A DNA stretch of 35,927 nucleotides from Nitrospira sp. (lineage in GTDB: Bacteria > Nitrospirota > Thermodesulfovibrionia > Thermodesulfovibrionales > SM23-35), in assembly GCA_016873615.1 (NCBI GenBank), contig VGWX01000018.1:1-35927 (forward strand), given 5' to 3'. A program made the translations under genes and the position numbers. Shown piece by piece: positions 1 through 8,147 of the stretch. The notes beneath the pieces were generated by a model. It had not been told where the DNA came from and made no database searches. It saw only the letters and a list, made by a program, of their open reading frames with translations. Each line of letters starts with the position of its first letter. The first letter of the stretch is position 1.

Positions 1-263
1 ACAATTAAGACTCGATCCTTCATAAAATAGTGCACAGAGGAAATTATAAAAACTGATAGTTTCTCTTTTATTATCAATATAATCCTCCGTGTTCTCTGTG
101 GTTAATTGCATTATTCGGGTTAACGTATTTCTTGACTCTCTATTATCAGGTGAAGAACTTAAATTTGGGGATATAGCAAGAACGGTTACTCCTTCTCGAT
201 CCTATTTCTTAAGAAGGAACGTCAGTTGGGAACATTTAAAGAAGCGACTGATAAGGATATTTG

Positions 264-680
264 TCAGCCAATTTTAATTGCCAGAAATTCCTCTGGAGTG
301 AGGACAGGAAGGGCGTCCACTTTGTAGTCGCCCTTGTTTCTAGTAATGAGGCACTCTGACTTTGCCTGAATGGCCGAATAATACTGCACGGCATCTTCGA
401 AATCCCTGAAGCTCGATGTGAGGGACAGATCGATTACCCTCTCGTCGACTGCCGCGACATGAAAGACAATTCTCACCTTCTCAAGAACTTTTATCGCCTT
501 TTCATGCTTCAGTTCTTTTGAAAGCAGGTAATAGAGTGTCGGGAAACTGAGGGCGCAGAGATAGCCCTTAAACTTCTTTTCCTCGATCATTTTAAATATT
601 GTGGCCGCTGGAGCGTAAAAAGGTTCACGCTTCAGAAAAATATCGAGAAAAAAATTGATATCACAGAGAACTGATTTCAA
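264..680 (-). CDS. PIN-domain ribonuclease toxin (VapC-like)
   Basis: 138-aa PIN-fold protein, the toxin half of a type II toxin-antitoxin pair; PIN toxins are Mg-dependent RNases that usually cut tRNA or rRNA. The N-terminal strand MKSVLCDINFFLDIFLKREPF carries the first acidic residue (Asp7, with Asp13 close by). The middle has FRDFEDAVQYYSA and the C-terminal part ITRNKGDY, supplying the other acidic residues expected for the metal site. The length is normal for the family. It overlaps the upstream antitoxin gene by 4 bp (ATGA), so the two are translationally coupled. The fold is clear; the RNA target cannot be read from sequence. Confidence 0.85.
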   Translation of the reverse strand: MKSVLCDINFFLDIFLKREPFYAPAATIFKMIEEKKFKGYLCALSFPTLYYLLSKELKHEKAIKVLEKVRIVFHVAAVDERVIDLSLTSSFRDFEDAVQYYSAIQAKSECLITRNKGDYKVDALPVLTPEEFLAIKIG

Positions 681-925
681 CGATATTTTTCCTGAAGATG
701 CTTTCTGTATTCCGCCTGAAGCCTCCTCGTACCCATTCCGGTTGAAAGAACACCCGATATTTCCGACAGCACCGGCGATTCAGGTGCTTCCTTCTCTTTA
801 CGGACTGCGAGGGACCTGAAATAGTCCTCCACTATGCGAGATAGGCTGACGCCTTTTGATCGTGCCGCTTCCTTTGCCTGCCTGATCAGTTTATCGTCTA
901 TCCGCAGAGTGAGCTTTGTATCCAT
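677..925 (-). CDS. Ribbon-helix-helix type antitoxin (DUF6364-like)
   Basis: 82-aa partner of the PIN toxin. The N-terminal half (MDTKLTLRIDDKLIRQAKEAARSKGVSLSRIVEDYF) has the short strand followed by two helices expected of a ribbon-helix-helix DNA-binding antitoxin; the C-terminal half is charged and probably wraps the toxin. A strong AAAGGAGGT ribosome site precedes the ATG. It is the first gene of the pair and overlaps the toxin by 4 bp. Inverted repeats around its -10 region (940-968) suggest autorepression. Assignment to the DUF6364-like group is by resemblance. Confidence 0.8.
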   Translation of the reverse strand: MDTKLTLRIDDKLIRQAKEAARSKGVSLSRIVEDYFRSLAVRKEKEAPESPVLSEISGVLSTGMGTRRLQAEYRKHLQEKYR

Positions 926-939
926 AAGATACCTCCTTT

Positions 940-968
940 GACGTATTTATTCTATTTTATTATACGTC
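940..968 (-). promoter_or_regulatory. Putative operator and -10 of the toxin-antitoxin operon
   Basis: A 7-bp inverted repeat, GACGTAT at 940-946 and ATACGTC at 962-968, is separated by a 15-bp AT-rich spacer. On the minus strand a perfect TATAAT lies at 964-959, partly inside the distal arm, about 34 bp upstream of the antitoxin ATG. No good -35 is visible at normal spacing (a TTGACA at 977-972 is only 7 bp away). Arms flanking the -10 fit autorepression by the antitoxin; this is inference. Confidence 0.5.
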
Positions 969-1200
969 TAATGTCAAGAGGAGATGCGAGGTCACCTATT
1001 ATCAAATTATTGTCGTCGAGCTTCTCGTGGTTTCTATCGGAACTCAAGATCCTTGGAGAGATACCTCTGGGATTGACTCCCTGCGGACTGAGACCGGCAC
1101 TGTGAGCTTCGATGATTCCCTTACCAAGTTCCTGTGCAAACCCCTCTGCCATCTGAGAACGGCATGAGTTCCCTGTGCATAAAAACGTAATTTTCAGCAT
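952..1200 (-). pseudogene. Truncated arsenate reductase / LMW protein phosphatase family gene
   Basis: The N-terminus MLKITFLCTGNSCRSQMAEG contains the CxxxxxR-S phosphate-binding loop (CTGNSCRS) of the thioredoxin-type ArsC/low-molecular-weight phosphatase fold, and EAHSAGLSPQGVNPR continues the family pattern. After about residue 50 similarity fades (a KLDDNNLI stretch resembles the degraded next block). The reading frame stops at 82 residues, against roughly 130-140 for the family, so the two downstream redox cysteines of ArsC are missing. A good GCAGGAGGC ribosome site remains upstream. The 3' end runs into the operator of the toxin-antitoxin pair, so insertion or deletion there probably removed the rest. 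It is probably inactive as an arsenate reductase. Confidence 0.7.
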
Positions 1201-1384
1201 TTATTGCCTCCTGCGCTGATCTTCTATATTGATTAATAAATATATAATCATGTCCTGGAGCACAATTTCCATAAACTTTTCGATGAATACTGCAAGCGGA
1301 AATTTCACAGGAAGTGTCCTTTTTATGCATCAGGCGTTTCCAGTGAAGAGTCCGAAAGAACCATCTCATATGCCCATACACAAA

Positions 1385-1438
1385 TTTAACACTTCTGTAA
1401 TATTCATGTAATATTCGTGAGGTATGCTCTAATATAAT
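1385..1438 (+). promoter_or_regulatory. Upstream Pho-box-like array with -10
   Basis: Three units, TTTAAC at 1385, TGTAAT at 1396 and TGTAAT at 1407, follow each other at exactly 11-bp steps, the pattern of tandem PhoB half-sites. A perfect TATAAT lies at 1433-1438. The array is weaker than the one at 1685. It could drive a longer pst transcript, or serve divergently for the old phosphatase gene. The -10 overlaps the ATG of the small reading frame at 1437, so this promoter would start transcription inside that frame. Confidence 0.5.
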
Positions 1439-1622
1439 GATTATTTCTATTGTAAGCCTCTTATTGCTGGCAGTTGCAGCATACTTTCTCATCAAGACAA
1501 AACCGAATCTCTTTCTGTTTGAATTGATGAAGGAAGCATTCGGTGACGCAAAGGACAACCATTCTGAATCTGCTGAAAAATCACGAAATAAGAAATCCTG
1601 CGGCCTCAATAATCCTCAATAA
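1437..1622 (+). CDS. Possible small single-pass membrane protein
   Basis: A 61-aa reading frame with one N-terminal hydrophobic stretch (IISIVSLLLLAVAAYFLI) followed by a charged tail. I recognise no family. It lies between two Pho-box-like arrays upstream of pstS. Against it: its ATG overlaps a perfect TATAAT, no convincing ribosome site is at the right distance, and long unrelated frames exist on the other strand. Just past its end, GGCCTCAAT and ATTGGGGCC (around 1601-1633) could form a weak hairpin. Confidence 0.3.
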   Translation: MIISIVSLLLLAVAAYFLIKTKPNLFLFELMKEAFGDAKDNHSESAEKSRNKKSCGLNNPQ

Positions 1623-1684
1623 GATTGGGGCCAAATCAGCACAGTCAGGCGAACGCCAAATAATTGTTAAAGGGAGGTGAGATA

Positions 1685-1753
1685 TGTAACGTAAACTTAA
1701 CGGAATTGTAACGCAAATGTAACATTAACAATTTATTGTAATACACAAGGAGG
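1685..1753 (+). promoter_or_regulatory. Pho box (four tandem 11-bp repeats), -10 and RBS of the pst operon
   Basis: TGTAAC (1685), CTTAAC (1696), TGTAAC (1707) and TGTAAC (1718) are spaced by exactly 11 bp, the layout of two adjacent PhoB dimer sites. A TGTAAT at 1737-1742 is the likely -10, with the Pho box in place of a -35, as is known for PhoB-activated promoters. AAGGAGG at 1747-1753 is the pstS ribosome site. The operon should therefore be induced by phosphate starvation. No phoB or phoR gene lies in this window. Confidence 0.85.
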
Positions 1754-1759
1754 TATGTA

Positions 1760-2572
1760 ATGAAAAAGATTATTATTGTTTTACTTTCAGCAGCATTTAT
1801 GGTTTCTCTATTCGGTCTTTCCTACGCTGAAGACCTGAGAATCGACGGTTCAACAACGGTTCTTCCGATTGCCCAGAAGGCAGCTGAAGTTTTTATGAAG
1901 AAAAATCCAAATATCAAGGTATTTGTTTCCGGAAGCGGTTCGGGAACGGGCATTAAGGCATTGATTGATGGGACTACCAATATTGCCACGAGCTCAAGAG
2001 AGGCAAAAGACAAAGAGGTAGCCTCGGCAAAGGAGAAAGGCGTTACATTAACAGGTCACAAAGTGGCTCTTGACGGCATAGTTCCTGTTGTCCATCCATC
2101 AATGAAAATGACCGATATCACCATCGAACAACTCAGAGATATCTATAATGGTAAGATCAAAAGCTGGAAAGAACTGGGTGGACCTAACCGGCCCATCTCT
2201 GTTGTTTCAAGGGATACAAGCTCAGGGACTTATGAGGTATGGGAGGAGAAGGTTCTGAAAGGTGACAAGGTTCGGGCAGATGCGCTTCTTGTTGCTTCAA
2301 GCGGACAGACTATTCAGACAATTGCACATAATAAATTCGCCATAGGTTATGTGGGCATCGGATATCTTGACAAATCTGTTAAGTCATTAAAAGTAGCCGG
2401 GAAGTCAGCCTCTGCAAACAGTGTGCGTGACAACTCATGGCCTATCGCAAGACCGCTCTTCATGTATACGAATGGAAAGCCCTCGGGAACGATCGAAAAA
2501 TTCATGGACTTCATGATGTCGAAAGAAGGCCAGAAGGTTGTGAATGAAGTGAAATACGTGAGTATAAAATAA
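1760..2572 (+). CDS. pstS: Phosphate ABC transporter, periplasmic phosphate-binding protein
   Basis: 270 aa. The signal peptide is residues 1-23 (cleavage after LSYA), so the mature protein is periplasmic. Phosphate-binding loops are visible: DGSTTVLPI near residues 29-37, SGSGSGTG near 57-64, and SRDTSSGTYEVW in the second lobe. It captures inorganic phosphate and delivers it to the PstCA channel. It is the first gene of pstSCAB-phoU, 11 bp before pstC, and is directly preceded by a four-unit Pho box. The length matches the short PstS type. Confidence 0.96.
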   Translation: MKKIIIVLLSAAFMVSLFGLSYAEDLRIDGSTTVLPIAQKAAEVFMKKNPNIKVFVSGSGSGTGIKALIDGTTNIATSSREAKDKEVASAKEKGVTLTGHKVALDGIVPVVHPSMKMTDITIEQLRDIYNGKIKSWKELGGPNRPISVVSRDTSSGTYEVWEEKVLKGDKVRADALLVASSGQTIQTIAHNKFAIGYVGIGYLDKSVKSLKVAGKSASANSVRDNSWPIARPLFMYTNGKPSGTIEKFMDFMMSKEGQKVVNEVKYVSIK

Positions 2573-2583
2573 AAACAGGGGCT

Positions 2584-3570
2584 ATGAAATGGCAGACTAA
2601 GGAAAAGGCAGTTGAGTTTATCGTCAGCGGTATCGGGCTGTTCTCTGTCGTTATCCTGCTGCTGATCGGTCTTTTTCTCTTCAAAGAAGCATTCTACGTT
2701 TTCTATAAGGCTGGCGCTGCAACAGTCATCTTCGGTTCAGCCTGGTATCCCACGCATGAGCCGCCAAGCTTCGGGATGTGGCCCCTTATAATGGGCACAG
2801 TTGCTGTCACCCTTCTTACCGCAGTTATGGCAATTCCCCTCGGGCTTGCAACTGCTGTATACGTGGCTGAAGTTGCCCATCACAGGGTCAAGGAATTTCT
2901 GAAACCGCTTATCGAAATACTGGCAAGTTTTCCATCTGTGGTGCTCGGCTTTTTCGGAATGGTGATTATTGCACCAATGCTCTCAAACTGGCTTTCTCCG
3001 GCGCTTTCGGAACAACTTCCGGAATTTCTGAGAAGCCTGAATATCCCGTTTATTTCTACAACACTGGCTGACTTCTGTTATGACAAATTGTTCATTGCAT
3101 CCGGCCTTAACATACTGACAGCATCTCTGATGCTTACGATAAGGGCTATCCCTGTCATAGCGAGTATCGCAGAGGACGCATTGACTGCTGTGCCCCGTAC
3201 ATACAGGGAAGCGTCCTACTCACTCGGAGCCGATAAATGGGATACGATATGGAGAGTAGTCATTCCCTCCTCTGTTTCAGGATTAAGCGTCGCAGTGATC
3301 CTCGGGATCGGCACCATCATTGGCGAGACCATGATTGTTCTTATGGTTGCAGGTGGCGCTGCAGTCGTGCCTCACTGGATCTTTGACGCTGCAAGGCCGA
3401 TGCCTGCGGCTATTGCAGCTGAAATGGCTGAGGCCCCTTACAGAAGCCTGCATTATCATGCTCTTTTTGGCGTCGGTGCAATCCTCTTTATCATCACATT
3501 TATTTTAAGCCTTATTTCTGATTTCATCTCTAAAAGATACCGTGCCGTCAGAATCGGGGGGAAAGTATGA
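2584..3570 (+). CDS. pstC: Phosphate ABC transporter permease PstC
   Basis: 328-aa inner-membrane permease, half of the PstCA channel. It has an N-terminal membrane helix (VSGIGLFSVVILLLIGLFLF) and further helices from about residue 75. The binding-protein-dependent permease signature is present as EASYSLGADKWDTIWRVVIP (EAA loop), which contacts PstB. The helix around IGTIIGETMIVLMVAGG is typical of PstC. It overlaps pstA by 4 bp (ATGA). A CAGGGG ribosome site precedes the ATG. Confidence 0.95.
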   Translation: MKWQTKEKAVEFIVSGIGLFSVVILLLIGLFLFKEAFYVFYKAGAATVIFGSAWYPTHEPPSFGMWPLIMGTVAVTLLTAVMAIPLGLATAVYVAEVAHHRVKEFLKPLIEILASFPSVVLGFFGMVIIAPMLSNWLSPALSEQLPEFLRSLNIPFISTTLADFCYDKLFIASGLNILTASLMLTIRAIPVIASIAEDALTAVPRTYREASYSLGADKWDTIWRVVIPSSVSGLSVAVILGIGTIIGETMIVLMVAGGAAVVPHWIFDAARPMPAAIAAEMAEAPYRSLHYHALFGVGAILFIITFILSLISDFISKRYRAVRIGGKV

Positions 3571-4469
3571 AACAAGGGTCAGAAAGGATACATAAACCAT
3601 TTTATCTGACCCGCAAAAAAAGATTTAACCTGAAACAGGGGTTCTTCCTTTCACTTATCAGGACATTCGGTTTTGCCGGGGCAATAATCCTGTCCATCAT
3701 TCTGTTTTTTGTGGCCTATAACGGCATTAGTGTTCTCAGCTGGGAATTTATAACCCAATCTCCGACCGAGGGTATGACAAAGGGTGGTATTTTCCCTGTT
3801 ATCGTCGGGACCATATTGCTGACCTTTTTCTGTATGGCAGCAGTTATTCCTATCGGCGTTACTACTGCCATATTTCTCTCAGAATATTCAAAACCGGGAT
3901 TGCTCCTCAATATGGTCATGATGTCAATATACACACTCTCGGGTGTTCCTTCGGTAGTCTTCGGGCTATTTGGCCTCGCGGTTTTTGTTGTGGCATTTCA
4001 ATTTGGCATGAGTTTGCTCGCAGGTTCATTGACGCTTGCCATCATGGTTCTTCCCTATATTATTTCAACATCGGAAGAGGCTATTAAGGCGGTGCCATAC
4101 AGCTTCAGGGAAGCTTCACTCGCATGCGGCGCTACAAAGTGGCAGACCATACGAAAAGTGGTTTTGCCGACAGCCATGCCGGGGATCCTCACCGGTGTAA
4201 TATTAGGAACTGCAAAAGTTTCAGGTGAGACTGCTCCGATTATGTTTACCGCTGCCGCATTTTTTACACCGGGGGTCCCAAAAAGCCTGTTCGAACCTAT
4301 CATGGCGTTGCCATATCATATTTATGTATTGGCAACGGCGGGGACACATATCGAAGAGACCAGACCAATTCAGTATGGAACCGCACTGACCTTAATCGTA
4401 CTGGTTTTGGGGATGAATCTTCTGGGGATAATTTTACGTTCAAGGCAAAGGAAGAAGAGGGCATGGTAG
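3567..4469 (+). CDS. pstA: Phosphate ABC transporter permease PstA
   Basis: 300-aa inner-membrane partner of PstC. After a basic N-terminus it has about six hydrophobic segments. The EAA loop [20 protein letters not shown] is followed by [20 protein letters not shown], a PstA hallmark. It overlaps pstC by 4 bp and pstB by 7 bp, so the operon is tightly coupled. Confidence 0.95.
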   Translation: MKQGSERIHKPFYLTRKKRFNLKQGFFLSLIRTFGFAGAIILSIILFFVAYNGISVLSWEFITQSPTEGMTKGGIFPVIVGTILLTFFCMAAVIPIGVTTAIFLSEYSKPGLLLNMVMMSIYTLSGVPSVVFGLFGLAVFVVAFQFGMSLLAGSLTLAIMVLPYIISTSEEAIKAVPYSFREASLACGATKWQTIRKVVLPTAMPGILTGVILGTAKVSGETAPIMFTAAAFFTPGVPKSLFEPIMALPYHIYVLATAGTHIEETRPIQYGTALTLIVLVLGMNLLGIILRSRQRKKRAW

Positions 4470-5227
4470 ACGACAGACACATTTTCGAGATAAAGGATTT
4501 TAGTATCTACTACGGTGATTTCATGGCTGTAAAAAACATCAACCTCAATATCGAAACCAATAAGATTACAGCTATAATCGGTCCGTCCGGTTGCGGTAAA
4601 TCGACCCTGCTTAGGGCTCTGAACAGGATGAATGACCTTATACTTTATTCAAGGGTTGAAGGGCAGGCGCTTTTTCAGGGGTTTGATATTTATGATAAGG
4701 AAACCGATGTTATCGAACTGAGAAGAAGGGTTGGGATGGTATTTCAGAAACCGAATCCCTTCCCGAGTTCCGTTTATGAGAATGTTGCATATGGCCCCAA
4801 AATCAGAGGTATTAAAAAGAAATCGCAGCTTGACGAGATCGTGGAGAATGCTCTCGTGAGGGCAGATTTATGGAAAGAGGTGAAAGACAAGCTGAATGAA
4901 TCGGGAATGAGCCTGTCCGGAGGCCAGATGCAAAGGCTCTGTATTGCCCGTTCCCTCGCCCAGCAACCTGAGGTTCTCCTCTTTGATGAACCTACATCTG
5001 CGTTGGACCCCATATCAACAGCGCATATAGAAAACCTGCTTCAGGAATTGCAGAAAACTGTTACGATAGTGATAGTCACTCACAACATGCAGCAGGCTGC
5101 GAGGATATCTGTTTACACTGCTTTTATGTATTTAGGAGAGCTTGTGGAGTTTGGGGACACGGATAGCATATTTGTAAATCCTCAAAACAAACTTACGGAG
5201 GAATATATTACAGGGAGATTCGGATAA
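4463..5227 (+). CDS. pstB: Phosphate ABC transporter ATP-binding protein
   Basis: 254-aa ATPase that powers PstCA. Walker [10 protein letters not shown] is at residues 40-48, the Q-loop is in [19 protein letters not shown], the signature is [16 protein letters not shown], Walker B is [13 protein letters not shown], and the switch His is in [22 protein letters not shown] is diagnostic for PstB among ABC ATPases. The ATG lies within the end of pstA; phoU follows with a 1-bp overlap (TAATG). Confidence 0.97.
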   Translation: MVDDRHIFEIKDFSIYYGDFMAVKNINLNIETNKITAIIGPSGCGKSTLLRALNRMNDLILYSRVEGQALFQGFDIYDKETDVIELRRRVGMVFQKPNPFPSSVYENVAYGPKIRGIKKKSQLDEIVENALVRADLWKEVKDKLNESGMSLSGGQMQRLCIARSLAQQPEVLLFDEPTSALDPISTAHIENLLQELQKTVTIVIVTHNMQQAARISVYTAFMYLGELVEFGDTDSIFVNPQNKLTEEYITGRFG

Positions 5228-5886
5228 TGGCTATTTTTGATGTAGAATTAAGGGAGTTGAGGGAACGGGTTTTAAAGCTTGGGATTATGGTCGAAAATGC
5301 CATACGGGATTCGGTAAAGGCGCTGGTTGAAAGAGACAGTACACTGGCCAGAGAGGTGATCAGGAGAGATCATCTCGTTAACGCACAGGATGTGGCAATC
5401 GATCTGGAATGCATCAGGCTTCTGGCATTGAGACAGCCGATGGGAAGCGACTTGCGATTTATTACGACTACAATGAAGATTACCACTGATCTTGAACGGA
5501 TGGGAGACCTTGCCGTGAACATTGCTGAACGCGCCCTGGAACTGAACGAAGAACCCCAACTGAAGCCGTTTGTAAATATTCCCAAGATGGCTGAAATCAC
5601 ACAGGCTATGGTCAAAGATACTCTTGACGCGTTTGTTGCCGGATGCTCACGTCTCCCCTATGAAGTCATCAAGAAAGATGATGAGGTTGATGATCTCACT
5701 GTAAAGAACTTTGAAGAACTCCTCGGCCTTATGCTACAGGACCCCAAAATCATTCCATTAGCCATAAAAAGAACATATATCGCCAAATACCTCGAACGGA
5801 TAGCAGACCACGCAACAAACATCGCTGAAATGGTCATCTATATGTGCAAGGGCAAGATGATCAGGCACACTACGATTGAAGAATGA
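5227..5886 (+). CDS. phoU: Phosphate-signalling protein PhoU
   Basis: 219 aa with the two repeated three-helix PhoU domains; each half has an acidic metal-binding repeat (TTDLERMGDLAVNIAE near residues 82-97, AKYLERIADHATNIAEMV near 182-199). PhoU links Pst transport to PhoR-type kinases and prevents toxic phosphate uptake. It is the last gene of the pst operon, overlapping pstB by 1 bp. Confidence 0.95.
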   Translation: MAIFDVELRELRERVLKLGIMVENAIRDSVKALVERDSTLAREVIRRDHLVNAQDVAIDLECIRLLALRQPMGSDLRFITTTMKITTDLERMGDLAVNIAERALELNEEPQLKPFVNIPKMAEITQAMVKDTLDAFVAGCSRLPYEVIKKDDEVDDLTVKNFEELLGLMLQDPKIIPLAIKRTYIAKYLERIADHATNIAEMVIYMCKGKMIRHTTIEE

Positions 5887-5925
5887 GACGATGATAATAA
5901 AAAATTGATTTTGCAGGAGGACGCT

Positions 5926-6588
5926 ATGGATGCAATTGAATGCATTAAGACGAGGATGAGTATCAGGAAATTCAAGCCAGACCCTGCGCCAACGGATATC
6001 TTAATGAAGGTTATTGAAGCAGCGCAATGGAGTCCGTCATACAAGAACAGCCAGCCATGGGAGGTTGTGATTGTGTCAGGTGAAAAAAAAGAGGCCCTGT
6101 CAAAACACCTTGTGGAGCTGCTTGAAAATAATACACCATCCTGTCCTGATCTGCCGGAACCTCAAGCATGGCCTCCTGTCATTGATGCGAGGATTACTGC
6201 TCTGATGAAAAAAAGAGGGGAGATTTTAGGGGTAGATTTGAATTCTCCGGAAATAAGGAAAAAATCGAAGACAGCAAACTTCCGGTTCTATGGAGCTCCG
6301 CACGGCATGTTGCTTTTCCAGGATTCATCGCTTACTCCCTGGTCTGTTTTCGACATGGGCCTGTTTGCGCAGAGCCTCATGCTGGCAGCTCATGCGCATG
6401 GCCTTGGAACTGTACCGCAGGCATTTCTTACGGATTATGCCCAATATGTAAAAAAGTTCCTGGACATCCCTGAATCAAAACGGTTTGTCCTTGGGATTTC
6501 CATAGGATATCCGGATATGGAGTCACCGGTGAATAGATTCAGGACCGACAGGGTTAATATGGATGAAATAGTAAGAGTGATCCAATAA
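5926..6588 (+). CDS. Nitroreductase family protein (FMN-dependent oxidoreductase)
   Basis: 220 aa. The N-terminus MDAIECIKTRMSIRKFKPDP holds the family's SxRxF FMN-phosphate motif, then EAAQWSPSYKNSQPWEVVIV, the usual flavin-site block. The second half (MGLFAQSLMLAAHAHGLGTVP) is also typical. These are dimeric FMN enzymes using NAD(P)H; the substrate is not predictable. An in-frame TTG lies further upstream, but the ATG at 5926 has a CAGGAGG site at 5914-5920, so I use it. It sits 39 bp after phoU and may be cotranscribed. Confidence 0.88.
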   Translation: MDAIECIKTRMSIRKFKPDPAPTDILMKVIEAAQWSPSYKNSQPWEVVIVSGEKKEALSKHLVELLENNTPSCPDLPEPQAWPPVIDARITALMKKRGEILGVDLNSPEIRKKSKTANFRFYGAPHGMLLFQDSSLTPWSVFDMGLFAQSLMLAAHAHGLGTVPQAFLTDYAQYVKKFLDIPESKRFVLGISIGYPDMESPVNRFRTDRVNMDEIVRVIQ

Positions 6589-6656
6589 ACTCAAAACAAT
6601 AGCTATTGTAGTGATTTTAAAAAACTGTTGCTGATTTTTAAGAATCTTTTAAAAAA

Positions 6657-6688
6657 TTGTTCTCATTCGACAAATAATCGTGTATACT
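6657..6688 (+). promoter_or_regulatory. Weak promoter candidate for the HU gene
   Basis: TATACT at 6683-6688 is a good -10 about 30 bp before the HU start. The only -35-like element, TTGTTC at 6657-6662, is 20 bp away, longer than ideal. The AT-rich stretch 6595-6690 also contains a loopless palindrome, ACAATAGCTATTGT, at 6596-6609. Confidence 0.35.
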
Positions 6689-6718
6689 TTATAGAATTAT
6701 TAAGAGAGGAGGTTTTTT

Positions 6719-6991
6719 ATGACAAAGGCTGACCTGATTGAAAAAATGGCAAAAGATGCTGATGTTTCAAAAGCTGTTGCAGGGAGGGCGCTTGATTCCT
6801 TCATTGACGGCATTGAGAAATCTGTGAAGAAAGGGAATAAGGTTGCTCTTGTCGGTTTTGGCACATTTTCACTTTCAAAGAGAAAGGCCCGGAAGGGCAG
6901 GAACCCAAGGACAGGCGAAACAATAAATATTAAAGCTGCCAAAGTTCCGAAATTTTCTGCCGGTAAAGCATTTAAGGATGCTGTAAGGTAA
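6719..6991 (+). CDS. hup: DNA-binding protein HU
   Basis: 90-aa nucleoid protein of the HU/IHF family, full length. The helical N-terminus ([18 protein letters not shown]) dimerises. The beta arm carries the family signature [21 protein letters not shown], followed by [15 protein letters not shown]. The conserved Pro of the arm tip, which kinks DNA, is in RNPRTG. A GAGAGGAGG ribosome site precedes the ATG, and a perfect intrinsic terminator follows. Single-gene unit. Confidence 0.95.
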   Translation: MTKADLIEKMAKDADVSKAVAGRALDSFIDGIEKSVKKGNKVALVGFGTFSLSKRKARKGRNPRTGETINIKAAKVPKFSAGKAFKDAVR

Positions 6992-7020
6992 TTTCCCCGA
7001 ATAGCTGTAAAGGACTTGAA

Positions 7021-7057
7021 AAAGGTAGTGATTTGCTGTCACTACCTTTTTGTTTTT
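7021..7057 (+). terminator. Intrinsic terminator after HU
   Basis: AAAGGTAGTGA (7021-7031) pairs perfectly with TCACTACCTTT (7039-7049) around a 7-nt loop, followed by a T-rich tail (TTTTGTTTTT) to 7057. Confidence 0.93.
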
Positions 7058-7103
7058 GAGCGCAGCTCAGAATAATTTTGTTAAACATCAGTATGAGAGA
7101 GGT

Positions 7104-7700
7104 ATGAAAAGGATAATTCTCTTTTTTGGCATTGCAATAACTTCTCTTTTCATCATTAATTCATGCGCCACAACAAAATTGAATTCTGTATGGATGGATG
7201 ATAAATATCAGGAAGGCGCCCTTAAGAATGTCCTCGTTATCGGGGTTATTGAGCCGCAGATATTAAGGAACTATTTTGAAAACGAATTGGTCAAGCAACT
7301 CAAGGCCAAGGGGACAGATGCATTTGCAAGCAATAAAATATTCCCTGACGAAACTATGCCGAAGAAGCATGAGCTAAGAAAAAAAATTAAAGAGATGAAT
7401 ATAGATTCAGTACTTGTGGTACGTTTGGCAGACGTATCAGACATCAATGCATACATGACATACCCTCCTCAATTTGTCACCTCTGAGGGCTTTTATGGTT
7501 ATTACACCCTCTGCTGCCAGAATATTGTTTCATTGGGATATAATGTCAAATTCGAAACAAAGATATTTATGGCGAAAAACGATAACCTGGTCTGGTCCGC
7601 ATTATCCGTAACCGATTTCGACAGATCTCCTCAAAATATGACGAGGTCTTTGATCGAAGCCATAATAAATGATCTGAGTAACAGAAAACTTTTGAAATAG
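7104..7700 (+). CDS. Putative lipoprotein of unknown function
   Basis: 198 aa from the ATG at 7104, which has a GAGAGAGG site just upstream; an earlier TTG at 7050 would start inside the HU terminator and is unlikely. Residues 1-22 form a lipoprotein signal peptide ending in a lipobox (IINSC, lipidated Cys near residue 21). The mature part begins ATTKLNSVWMDDKY, as in DUF4136-like and other outer-membrane-associated lipoproteins. Function unknown. A GC-rich hairpin between it and the convergent zinc-finger gene may end its transcript. Confidence 0.7.
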   Translation: MKRIILFFGIAITSLFIINSCATTKLNSVWMDDKYQEGALKNVLVIGVIEPQILRNYFENELVKQLKAKGTDAFASNKIFPDETMPKKHELRKKIKEMNIDSVLVVRLADVSDINAYMTYPPQFVTSEGFYGYYTLCCQNIVSLGYNVKFETKIFMAKNDNLVWSALSVTDFDRSPQNMTRSLIEAIINDLSNRKLLK

Positions 7701-7720
7701 AGATATTTTTAAGAATGTGA

Positions 7721-7760
7721 TGTCCCCTGCGGCAATGAAAAATTTCCCGCCGCAGGAGAC
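7721..7760. terminator. Hairpin between convergent genes
   Basis: CCTGCGGC (7726-7733) pairs perfectly with GCCGCAGG (7749-7756); outer bases GTC and GAC (7722-7724, 7758-7760) extend the stem across one mismatch. There is no long T-run on either side, so this may be an imperfect bidirectional terminator serving the lipoprotein (+) and the zinc-finger gene (-). Confidence 0.45.
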
Positions 7761-7767
7761 CCGCTGA

Positions 7768-7926
7768 TTAGCCTTCGCAGCAGATGCGTTTCATTTTTTT
7801 CTTCCCTGTTGGGGAAACGGACAGAACGACATCGACCTTATTTCCACAGAAGCTGCAGCGATTTACCCTGTTCTTTGACTCAGCCCTTGCTGCAACGTCT
7901 GTCTTTGATTTTCCTTTCTCCGCCAT
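7768..7926 (-). CDS. Small zinc-finger-like protein (52 aa)
   Basis: Translating the minus strand from the ATG at 7926 gives 52 residues: a Lys/Ala-rich start (MAEKGKSKTDVAARAESKNR), then RCSFCGNKVDVVLSVS, a basic stretch, and RICCEG at the end. The CxxC and CC pairs, 20 residues apart, look like a one-finger zinc ribbon. A strong AAAGGAGG ribosome site lies 8-9 nt upstream and a promoter-like TTGACA-N18-TAATAT lies at 8119-8090. It follows feoB on the same strand but probably has its own promoter. Function unknown; nucleic-acid or protein contact is plausible. Confidence 0.75.
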   Translation of the reverse strand: MAEKGKSKTDVAARAESKNRVNRCSFCGNKVDVVLSVSPTGKKKMKRICCEG

Positions 7927-8089
7927 GTGCTATCCTCCTTTCATCAAGTAAGTATTTCAGTCATTAAGTGAAACAATTTAAATTCCCTTTGCAATCACCG
8001 GGCACGCAGTTTGCCTGTAATTATCTTTTACTGGATTTGTGCATCCGGTGCAGGCTTAATGCCCAGCAGGAAACATCACAAAACTTTCA

Positions 8090-8119
8090 ATATTAACTTA
8101 TAATAAAAAATATTGTCAA
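8090..8119 (-). promoter_or_regulatory. Promoter candidate of the 52-aa zinc-finger gene
   Basis: On the minus strand a perfect TTGACA (8119-8114) is followed after 18 bp by TAATAT (8095-8090). It lies just past the feoB stop, so the small gene would have a 5' leader of about 160 nt. That leader can form a CACCGG/CCGGTG stem, but I could not match it to a known riboswitch. Confidence 0.45.
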
Positions 8120-8147
8120 GAGTCCTGCTGAAAAAAAATGAACTGCG

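Noticed and set aside
83-105. CCTCCGTGTTCTCTGTGG low-complexity piece at the left edge
   Set aside because: It resembles a common dispersed repeat, but one short copy without a partner is not enough to call an element; nothing else in 1-263 is supported.
1121-1609. 162-codon minus-strand frame over the pstS upstream region
   Set aside because: It overlaps the better-supported phosphatase remnant in another frame, has no family-like pattern and no clear ribosome site, and crosses the Pho-box array.
7927-8090. Possible cyclic-di-GMP (GEMM) riboswitch in the leader of the zinc-finger gene
   Set aside because: GGCAAAC and GCAAAG fragments are present on the minus strand, but the conserved GGGACGCAAAGCC block and the P2 hairpin are missing.
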